NCBI GenBank assembly: GCA_018262875.1
Contig: JADFDL010000114.1
Location: 1-5,856, forward strand
Direction: 5' to 3'
DNA: 5,856 bases
DNA from: Rhodocyclaceae bacterium
GTDB taxonomy: Bacteria; Pseudomonadota; Gammaproteobacteria; Burkholderiales; Rhodocyclaceae
Under the pieces are notes generated by a model. The model ran no database searches. It was not told where the DNA came from and worked only from the letters and a program-made list of their open reading frames with translations. Made by a program: the position numbers and the translations under genes. How positions within the stretch are numbered: the first letter of the stretch is position 1; the number at the start of each line of letters is the position of its first letter. Below are positions 1 to 5,252 of the stretch, one piece after another.

Positions 1-18
1 TTGGCCACTACTGCATTG

Positions 19-399
19 CTATTTCTGAGACGAAGCTCTCTGCTTGATGAGCTGGTCGGCGACTTCCGCTTCTTCCTGCGTCAACACCCAGACGCGCTGG
101 ACGGAACCGTATTCGTCGAGCTTGTAGAGCACGGGAACCGGCTGCTGGACGGTGCCCGACATGACGATGCGGTTCTGCGTGTCGCGTATCTGCAGGCTGG
201 CGGCCAGGCGCAACGTCTTGTCGCCGAACTGGGCATGGCCGTTGCTGGGCGGGGTCATCACGGCCAGCGGCCCGTTCTGCAAGGGCGGCCGCACGATTCC
301 GGCCGGTGCGCTGGGAGGCATCGCCGGCACCGGCGACATCGCCGACTCGAGAATGCTGTCGACGATGCTGCTGATGATGGCCGAGACGATCGGATTCAT
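19..399 (-). CDS. Hypothetical protein, 126 residues
   Basis: I do not recognise a family. The start is ATG at 399, with a purine-rich AAAAAGG about five bases upstream and a perfect TATAAT at 428-433; the stop is TAG. Residues 3-20 form a hydrophobic or amphipathic helix (PIVSAIISSIVDSILES) without the lysines or cleavage site of a classic signal peptide. Residues 22-52 are rich in proline and alanine and look like a flexible linker. Residues 58-106 alternate polar and hydrophobic residues and probably form a small beta-rich domain (KTLRLAASLQIRD, then VPVLYKLDEYGSVQRVWVL). The end, residues 107-126, is a charged helix. It lies 65 bases downstream of the tRNA-Met gene on the same strand with no obvious terminator between, so readthrough from the tRNA is possible. 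An overlapping 144-residue frame on the same strand (8-442) is arginine-rich and looks like a shadow. Function is unknown; membrane association through the N-terminal helix is only a guess. Confidence 0.72.
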   Translation of the reverse strand: MNPIVSAIISSIVDSILESAMSPVPAMPPSAPAGIVRPPLQNGPLAVMTPPSNGHAQFGDKTLRLAASLQIRDTQNRIVMSGTVQQPVPVLYKLDEYGSVQRVWVLTQEEAEVADQLIKQRASSQK

Positions 400-427
400 G
401 CACGCCTTTTTGCTGTGATATTAGGCA

Positions 428-433
428 ATTATA
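428..433 (-). promoter_or_regulatory. Candidate -10 box of the hypothetical gene
   Basis: The minus strand reads TATAAT exactly at this position, about 28 bases upstream of the ATG at 399. This would give a leader of roughly 20 bases. The hexamer 17 bases further upstream (CTCGCA) matches the -35 consensus at only three positions, and there is no TG extension. The promoter may be weak or activator-dependent, or may only supplement readthrough from the tRNA gene. Confidence 0.45.
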
Positions 434-464
434 GCGAACCACGAAGCTATTGCGAGGAGAAGGA

Positions 465-541
<77 letters not shown>

Positions 542-558
542 ACGGGGAAAGGGGGCGA

Positions 559-587
559 ATTATCGTTGCGGAGCAAAGCCTTGTCAA
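559..587 (-). promoter_or_regulatory. Sigma-70 promoter of tRNA-Met
   Basis: On the minus strand a perfect -35 box TTGACA (587-582) is followed after exactly 17 bases by GATAAT (564-559), which differs from the -10 consensus at one base. The sequence just after the -10 box is TCGCCCCC, the GC-rich discriminator typical of stable-RNA promoters under stringent control. The predicted start near 552 leaves a leader of only about ten bases before the mature tRNA 5' end at 541. Confidence 0.85.
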
Positions 588-610
588 GGCTGGCCGCGGG
601 GCGTCACAAT
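578..610 (+). promoter_or_regulatory. Palindrome and candidate divergent promoter for the ubi-dsbC unit
   Basis: GCCTTG-T-CAAGGC (578-590) is a perfect 13-base palindrome that contains the -35 box of the tRNA promoter on the minus strand. Read on the plus strand, the same palindrome gives TTGTCA (581-586), a five-of-six -35 box. CACAAT (605-610) follows after 18 bases and matches the -10 consensus at four of six positions. If both promoters are real they share the same -35 DNA and would compete for polymerase. The plus-strand promoter is only moderately supported. Confidence 0.35.
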
Positions 611-638
611 GCTGAGCTGACCCTGTTTACGAGACAAA

Positions 639-1796
639 TTGCGCTTCGACATCATCATCGTCGGCGCCGGCCTGGCCGGTGCCAGCCTGGCGGCCGCACT
701 CAAGCGCAGCCGCTATCGCGTCGCCCTGGTGGAAGGCCGTCCGCCCGCGCCGGCCGGGCCCGGCTGGGACAGCCGCATCTATGCCGTCAGCCCGGCCGCC
801 CAGGGCTTCCTGCAGGAGATCGGCGCCTGGCAACATTTCGATGCCCGCCGCCTCACGCCCGTCTACGACATGGCCATCCGCGGCGACGGCAACGGCCGGC
901 TCGACTTCTCCGCCTACGACAGCGGCGTCGACCGGCTCGCCTGGATCGTCGAATCCGGCCTCATGCAGCGCGAGCTATGGGAAAGCGTCAGGCGTCAGGA
1001 CAGGCTCGCGCTGTTCTGCCCGGCGCAGCCGCAACGCCTGGAAATGCGCGGAGACGCCGTCCTGCTGGGCCTGACTTCCGGCGAAACGCTGGAGGCGAAG
1101 CTGCTGGTGGGCGCCGACGGCGCCGATTCCTGGGTGCGCGCGCAGGCCGGCCTGCAGGCCGACACCCTGCTCTACGGCGAGATGGGCGTGGTGGCCAATT
1201 TCGAAAGCGAGAAGTCGCACCATAACACCGCCTTCCAATGGTTCCGGACGGACGGCGTGCTCGCCTGGCTGCCCCTGCCGGGCAATCGCATCTCGGTGGT
1301 CTGGTCGACGCCGGAAGCCCATGCCCACACACTGCTCGGCCTCGACGAAGCATCCTTCTGCCGCCGCATCGCCGATGCAGGCGGAGGACAACTCGGCGCG
1401 CTAACGCTGCTCACACCGCCGGCTGCCTTCCCGCTGCGCCTGATGCGCATGCCACGCATCGTCGGGAAGCGGCTGGCTCTTGTCGGCGATGCCGCCCACG
1501 CCATCCATCCGCTTTCCGGCCACGGCATCAACCTCGGCTTCCTCGACGCGCGCGAACTGGCGCAGGCCCTGCGCGAACTGCCGGACCATTGCGACTGCGG
1601 CGACGAGCGGGCGCTGCGGCGCTACGAGCGCGCCCGGGCCGAGGAGGTCGCCCTGCTACAATCGGCCACACACGGACTGCAAAGATTGTTCCGGCCGCAG
1701 CACCCGGCCCTCTCCGCCATTCGCAACCTCGGATTGAACCTCGTCGACAGCCTGCCTGTCGTACGTAACCTGCTGGTGCGCTACGCGCTCGGCTAA
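639..1796 (+). CDS. UbiH/UbiF/VisC/COQ6-family FAD-dependent hydroxylase
   Basis: This 385-residue protein is a class A flavin monooxygenase of the family that hydroxylates the benzoquinone ring during ubiquinone synthesis, using FAD, NAD(P)H and oxygen, probably at the inner-membrane surface. The FAD motif GxGxxG is at residues 9-14 (GAGLAG). The NAD(P)H/FAD 'DG' motif is at 157-163 (VGADGAD). The 'GD' motif is at 282-286 (LVGDA) and runs into the ubiH signature HPLSGHGINLGFLD at 290-303, where H replaces the usual Q of GQG. Length is normal for the family. The start must be TTG at 639: an in-frame TGA at 618-620 blocks any extension, and the FAD motif allows no later start. The ribosome site (GAGAC) is weak. 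dsbC follows after 21 bases, so co-transcription is likely. The ring position hydroxylated (UbiH, UbiF, UbiI, UbiL or UbiM type) cannot be assigned from sequence alone, so no symbol is given. Confidence 0.93.
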   Translation: MRFDIIIVGAGLAGASLAAALKRSRYRVALVEGRPPAPAGPGWDSRIYAVSPAAQGFLQEIGAWQHFDARRLTPVYDMAIRGDGNGRLDFSAYDSGVDRLAWIVESGLMQRELWESVRRQDRLALFCPAQPQRLEMRGDAVLLGLTSGETLEAKLLVGADGADSWVRAQAGLQADTLLYGEMGVVANFESEKSHHNTAFQWFRTDGVLAWLPLPGNRISVVWSTPEAHAHTLLGLDEASFCRRIADAGGGQLGALTLLTPPAAFPLRLMRMPRIVGKRLALVGDAAHAIHPLSGHGINLGFLDARELAQALRELPDHCDCGDERALRRYERARAEEVALLQSATHGLQRLFRPQHPALSAIRNLGLNLVDSLPVVRNLLVRYALG

Positions 1797-1817
1797 CCCG
1801 GCTTTTTTGGAGACATC

Positions 1818-2519
1818 ATGTTGAAACAAATCATTTCCAGCGCCTGCCTCGTCCTGCTGCTCGCTGCCGGCGCCGTCCAGGCCGACGAAGCCAAGGTCAA
1901 GCAAGCCGTCGAAGCCGCGATCGGCGAAAAGGTCGAAGGCGTGCGCAAGACCAACGTTCTCGGGCTCTACGAGCTGCGCATCGGCGGCGATATTCTCTAC
2001 GCCGACGAGAAGGCGAATTACCTCATCACCGGCAACATCATCGACCTGAAGACGCGCCAGAATCTCACGCAGGAGCGCCTGAGCAAGCTCTCTGCCATCA
2101 AGTTCTCCGACCTGCCGCTGGACCTCGCCGTGAAGACCGTCAAGGGCGACGGCAAGCGCGTTTTCGCCACGTTCGAGGATCCGAACTGCGGCTATTGCAA
2201 AAAGCTGGCGAAGGACATGGCGGGCATGAACAACGTGACCATCTACACCTTCCTGCTGCCCATCCTGTCGCAGGATTCCGCCGTGAAATCGAGAGCCGTG
2301 TGGTGCGCCGCCGACCGGGCCAAGGCCTGGAGCGACCTCATGGTGAACGGCACCGCGCCCGCCGCCGGCACCTGCGAGGCGCCCATCGAAAAGGTCCTGG
2401 CCCTCGCCCAGAAGTACAACATCCGCGGCACGCCGACGATCTTCCTCTCCAGCGGCGAGCGCATTCCCGGCGCCGTCCCCGTCGCCCAGCTCGAACAGAA
2501 GCTGGCGCAGATCAAATAG
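1818..2519 (+). CDS. dsbC: Thiol:disulfide interchange protein DsbC
   Basis: This is a periplasmic disulfide isomerase, 233 residues, which corrects wrong disulfides and is kept reduced by DsbD in the known system. Residues 1-22 are a signal peptide with a hydrophobic core (ACLVLLLAAGAV) and cleavage after AVQA, leaving DEAKVKQA as the mature N-terminus. Residues 23 to about 80 form the dimerisation domain. A linker helix follows, then a thioredoxin-fold domain with active site CGYC at 124-127 and the cis-proline loop GTPTIF (P206). A second cysteine pair, C163 and C186, corresponds to the structural disulfide of E. coli DsbC (mature positions 141 and about 164). Start ATG 1818 has GGAG at 1809-1812, five bases upstream. 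It lies 21 bases after the hydroxylase gene and probably shares its transcript. Every key residue is present. Confidence 0.96.
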   Translation: MLKQIISSACLVLLLAAGAVQADEAKVKQAVEAAIGEKVEGVRKTNVLGLYELRIGGDILYADEKANYLITGNIIDLKTRQNLTQERLSKLSAIKFSDLPLDLAVKTVKGDGKRVFATFEDPNCGYCKKLAKDMAGMNNVTIYTFLLPILSQDSAVKSRAVWCAADRAKAWSDLMVNGTAPAAGTCEAPIEKVLALAQKYNIRGTPTIFLSSGERIPGAVPVAQLEQKLAQIK

Positions 2520-2562
2520 CGTTCAATCGCCGTATCCGGGAGACTGACTTTTGGTTTCGGCA

Positions 2563-2586
2563 TAACGCCCGCTCACGCGGGCATTA
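2563..2586. terminator. Hairpin between convergent dsbC and amt genes
   Basis: GCCCGC (2567-2572) and GCGGGC (2577-2582) form a six-pair GC stem around the loop TCAC. After one C-A mismatch the stem is extended by TAA/TTA. It lies about 45 bases after the dsbC stop and about 40 bases beyond the amt stop on the other strand. Neither strand has a T-run after it, so it is not a canonical intrinsic terminator. It may act in both directions with help from Rho or serve as a 3'-end stabiliser. Two weaker dyads follow: GAAAC-TTC-GTTTC (2598-2610) and GAGCG-GCGG-CGCTC (2613-2626), the latter overlapping the amt stop codon. Confidence 0.45.
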
Positions 2587-2624
2587 GGGCCTGCACTGAA
2601 ACTTCGTTTCCCGAGCGGCGGCGC

Positions 2625-3830
2625 TCACCACAAAGTCTCGCGCTCGGCCGTAGATGTGATCTTGTGTACCGAGAGGTCGGCGCCGTTGTATTCCTCCTCG
2701 GCGTCGAGGCGCAGGCCGAACAGCTTTTTCAGCGTGCCGTACACGATAAAGCTGCCGATCACGGCAACCGCGATGCCCATCAGCGTGCCGAGCAATTGCG
2801 ACATGAAGGCGACGCCGCCCAGACCACCGAGCGCCTTCATGCCGAAGATGCCGGCGGCGATGCCGCCCCAGGCGCCGCACAGGCCGTGCAGCGGCCAGAC
2901 GCCGAGCACGTCGTCGATCTTCCAGCGGTTCTGCGTCAGGGTGAAGAGGTAGACGAACAGCGCGCCGGCCACCGCGCCGGTCATCAACGCGCCGAGCGGA
3001 TGCATGAGGTCCGAACCGGCGCACACCGCCACCAGGCCGGCCAGCGGGCCGTTATGCACGAAGCCCGGGTCGTTCCGGCCGACAATGAAGGCCGCCAGCG
3101 TGCCGCCCACCATGGCCATCAGCGAGTTCAACGCCACGAGGCCGCTGATCTTGTCGAGCATCTGCGCGCTCATGACGTTGAAACCGAACCAGCCGACGGT
3201 GAGGATCCAGGCGCCTAGCGCGAGGAAGGGAATGCTCGAAGGCGGGTGCGCGGAGATGCCGCCGTCCTTGTTGTAGCGCCCGCGCCGTGCGCCGAGCAGG
3301 ACGACGGCGACGAGGCCGACCCAGCCGCCGACCGCATGCACCACCACCGAGCCGGCGAAGTCATGGAACTCCTCGCCGAAAGAGGCTTTCAGCCAGGCTT
3401 GGATGCCGAAGGCCTGGTTCCAGGCGATGCCCTCGAAGAAGGGATAGACGAAGCCGACGAGCAGGAAGGTCGCCGCCAGTTGCGGATTGAACTTCGCGCG
3501 CTCGGCGATGCCGCCGGAAACGATGGCGGGAATCGCCGCGGCGAAGGTGAGCAGGAAGAAGAACTTCACCAGGTCGTAGCCGTTCTTCTGCGCCAGCGTC
3601 TCGGCGCCGGCGAAAAAGTTCACCCCGTAAGCGATGCCGTAGCCGATGAAGAAGTAGGCGATGGTCGACACGGCAAAGTCCACCATGATCTTCACCAGGG
3701 CATTCACCTGGTTCTTCTTCCTCACCGTGCCGAGTTCGAGGAAGGCGAAGCCGGCGTGCATGGCGAGGATCATGATGGCGCCGAGCAGCACGAACAGGAC
3801 ATCGGCGGACGTGATCTTGAGGGACTCCAT
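2625..3830 (-). CDS. Amt-family ammonium transporter
   Basis: This 401-residue inner-membrane ammonium channel of the Amt/MEP/Rh family has about eleven hydrophobic segments. By motif alignment to E. coli AmtB, the pore histidines are H165 (DFAGSVVVHAVGG) and H315 (WPLHGLCG), the conserved aspartate is D157, the phenylalanine gate is F96 (LLTFAAAIPA) and F217 (GWFGFN), and S221 matches the recruitment serine. The cytoplasmic tail keeps GLRLDAEEEYNGADLSVH, like the GlnK-responsive tail of AmtB, followed by about 13 extra residues. No signal peptide is visible: TM1 begins about ten residues after the start, unlike E. coli AmtB, which has a cleaved leader. Start ATG 3830 is chosen over the frame opening at 3938 because GGAG lies six bases upstream, homology begins at once, and a sigma-54 promoter lies at 3864-3879. 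No glnK is adjacent, so this appears to be a stand-alone amt. Induction under nitrogen limitation is predicted. Confidence 0.93.
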   Translation of the reverse strand: MESLKITSADVLFVLLGAIMILAMHAGFAFLELGTVRKKNQVNALVKIMVDFAVSTIAYFFIGYGIAYGVNFFAGAETLAQKNGYDLVKFFFLLTFAAAIPAIVSGGIAERAKFNPQLAATFLLVGFVYPFFEGIAWNQAFGIQAWLKASFGEEFHDFAGSVVVHAVGGWVGLVAVVLLGARRGRYNKDGGISAHPPSSIPFLALGAWILTVGWFGFNVMSAQMLDKISGLVALNSLMAMVGGTLAAFIVGRNDPGFVHNGPLAGLVAVCAGSDLMHPLGALMTGAVAGALFVYLFTLTQNRWKIDDVLGVWPLHGLCGAWGGIAAGIFGMKALGGLGGVAFMSQLLGTLMGIAVAVIGSFIVYGTLKKLFGLRLDAEEEYNGADLSVHKITSTAERETLW

Positions 3831-3863
3831 GGTGCGCTCCGAGAATGGGTTGAGCGCTTTCGG

Positions 3864-3879
3864 TGCAAAAACCGTTCCA
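3864..3879 (-). promoter_or_regulatory. Sigma-54 (RpoN) promoter of the amt gene
   Basis: The minus strand reads TGGAACGGTTTTTGCA, against the consensus TGGCACG-N4-TTGCA, with a single mismatch (A for C at the fourth base). The invariant GG and GC are separated by exactly ten bases, as required for the -24/-12 elements. The predicted start is near 3853, giving a leader of about 22 bases that carries the ribosome site GGAG. Confidence 0.85.
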
Positions 3880-3896
3880 GGAAAATTGGAACGTCG

Positions 3897-3909
3897 AATC
3901 AGGGGATTA
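3897..3909 (+). promoter_or_regulatory. Candidate IHF site
   Basis: AATCAGGGGATTA matches the IHF consensus WATCAA-N4-TTR except for one base (G for A at the sixth position). It lies at about -50 from the predicted sigma-54 start, between the promoter and the NtrC-like dyads. IHF commonly bends DNA at this place in NtrC-type promoters. The match alone is weak because the consensus is degenerate; its position is the main support. Confidence 0.4.
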
Positions 3910-3930
3910 AAGTCAGTCTCGGCGACACGG

Positions 3931-3947
3931 CGCACCATTGCGGTGCG
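3931..3947. promoter_or_regulatory. NtrC-type enhancer dyad, promoter-proximal
   Basis: CGCACC-ATTGC-GGTGCG contains the exact core GCACC-N5-GGTGC of NtrC binding sites (consensus TGCACC-N5-GGTGCA). It is centred on 3939, about 86 bases upstream of the predicted transcription start. Confidence 0.75.
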
Positions 3948-3960
3948 GCCATGCTGAATT

Positions 3961-3979
3961 GCGCACCGCGCAGGTGCGC
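3961..3979. promoter_or_regulatory. NtrC-type enhancer dyad, promoter-distal
   Basis: GCGCACC-GCGCA-GGTGCGC is a perfect seven-base inverted repeat, again with the NtrC core GCACC-N5-GGTGC. It is centred on 3970, about -117, and 31 bases (three helical turns) from the proximal dyad. Both sites therefore face the same side of the helix, as in the paired NtrC sites of E. coli glnA. It ends 18 bases short of the mltA stop codon. Confidence 0.75.
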
Positions 3980-3997
3980 GAACTCACGCCGCGCGCA

Positions 3998-5209
3998 CTA
4001 CTTCGCGGCGTTGTTCGGGATATGGGCGTTCGGCAGCAGCACCCACATCTCGCCCTTCTGCCGCATGCGTCCGGCCTGCGCGCCGGCCTCGGCGCCGAAG
4101 CCCCAGAAGAAGTCGGCGCGCACGGCGCCCTTAATCGCGCCGCCGGTGTCCTGCGCCATGACCAGGCGCTGCATCGGCTGCTCGCTCAAGGGTTGCGTGG
4201 TGGACAGAAACACCGGTGCGCCGAGCGGAATGGCGCGCGGGTCGACGGCAATGCTGCGCCCCGGCGTCAGCGGCACGCCGAGCGCGCCGAGCGGCCCGCC
4301 GCCGTTGTCCGGCAGCTCGCGGAAGAAGACGAAGCTCGGGTTGGCGTTGAGCAGTTCGCTCACGCGCTTCGGGTTGGCCCGCGCCCAGGCCTGGATGCCC
4401 TGCATGGACGCCTGTTCCAGCTTCAGCTCGCCCTGCTCCACCAGCCAGCGGCCGATGGACTGGTAGGGGTGGCCGTTCTGGTCGGCATAGCCGACGCGCA
4501 CGCGGCGGCCGTCGGACAGCGCGACGCGGCCGGAGCCCTGCACCTGCAGGAAGAACAGCTCGATCGGGTCGGCCACCCAGAGCAGGGCCTTGCCGGCGAG
4601 CGCCGGCGCCTGCGGCGTGAGCTCCGCGCGCGACCAGTAGGGCACCACCTTGCGGCCGTCGAGTCGGCCGCGCAGGCGGAAGTTCTTCAGCTCCGGATAG
4701 AGTTCGCCGAGATCCACCACCAGCAGGTCGTCCGGCACGCCGTAGATCGCGTGGGAAAAGGATTTGCTCCGCTCGCGGCTGCCGCGCAGCAGCGGCTCGT
4801 AGTAGCCGGTGACGAGGCCTTCGCGCGACGCGTCCGGATTCACCACCCGCCAGGGCCGGAAGCGCGATTCGAAGAAGGCGCGCAGGGCGGCGTTCTCCGC
4901 CGACAGCGCGCGCGCCTCTTCGCACGCCGCGCGCCACACCGGCTGCTTTACCAGCACGCCGCAGGAGGCAAGCAGCGCGCCGTGCGCCTCGGCGAGGTTG
5001 TCGTCATTCCAGCCCTTGACGTCTTCCCAGCGCGCCTCCTGCAGCGGCTTCGCCAGCGGCTTGGGTGGCATGGCCGGTTCCACGGCCGGGCACACCGGGC
5101 AGGCCACGCAGGCGCACGGCGCCACGACGGGGGTTGCGGCCGGCTGCAGGGCGCAGCCGGCGAGAACAAGCATTGCGCCCAGCATGGACGCGAGTTGGCG
5201 CGGGGACAT
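3998..5209 (-). CDS. mltA: Membrane-bound lytic murein transglycosylase A (lipoprotein)
   Basis: This 403-residue lipoprotein cleaves the MurNAc-GlcNAc bond of peptidoglycan to leave 1,6-anhydro-MurNAc ends. It probably acts at the inner face of the outer membrane. Residues 1-18 are a lipoprotein signal with lipobox LAGC, C19 being the lipidated residue. Residues 20-58 are a proline/alanine linker with four further cysteines (C32, C34, C37, C40). The MltA domain follows with TGYYEPLLRGS at 134-144, YWSR at 191-194, and the insert domain around 212-330. The 3D-type domain holds the catalytic aspartate D353 in AQDTGGAIKG and ends with ADFFWGFGAEAG (365-376). The frame stays open upstream to 5665, but that part is antisense to the ATPase gene. 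ATG 5209 gives a normal signal peptide although its ribosome site is weak; ATG 5185 would leave a very short leader. The gene is divergent from the ATPase, 43 bases apart. Confidence 0.94.
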   Translation of the reverse strand: MSPRQLASMLGAMLVLAGCALQPAATPVVAPCACVACPVCPAVEPAMPPKPLAKPLQEARWEDVKGWNDDNLAEAHGALLASCGVLVKQPVWRAACEEARALSAENAALRAFFESRFRPWRVVNPDASREGLVTGYYEPLLRGSRERSKSFSHAIYGVPDDLLVVDLGELYPELKNFRLRGRLDGRKVVPYWSRAELTPQAPALAGKALLWVADPIELFFLQVQGSGRVALSDGRRVRVGYADQNGHPYQSIGRWLVEQGELKLEQASMQGIQAWARANPKRVSELLNANPSFVFFRELPDNGGGPLGALGVPLTPGRSIAVDPRAIPLGAPVFLSTTQPLSEQPMQRLVMAQDTGGAIKGAVRADFFWGFGAEAGAQAGRMRQKGEMWVLLPNAHIPNNAAK

Positions 5210-5237
5210 GAATTTCGCTACAGTCGTATTTTTCGCA

Positions 5238-5246
5238 AGTATAGCA
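5238..5246 (-). promoter_or_regulatory. Candidate extended -10 promoter of mltA
   Basis: The minus strand reads TGCTATACT, an extended -10 element (TGn followed by TATACT, five of six to consensus). It would start transcription near 5231, about 21 bases before the mltA ATG. There is no good -35 box, which the TG extension can compensate for. It lies in the 43-base gap shared with the divergent ATPase gene, for which I see no clear promoter. Confidence 0.4.
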
Positions 5247-5252
5247 ACCGGG

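Noticed and set aside
1845..1847. DsbC as a lipoprotein through Cys10
   Set aside because: C10 lies before the hydrophobic core (ACLVLLLAAG) and is not in a lipobox; AVQA followed by DEA is a good signal peptidase I site.
3831..3938. N-terminal extension of the Amt protein to ATG 3938
   Set aside because: It would add 36 residues without Amt similarity across a sigma-54 promoter, an IHF-like site and half of an NtrC dyad. ATG 3830 has its own ribosome site.
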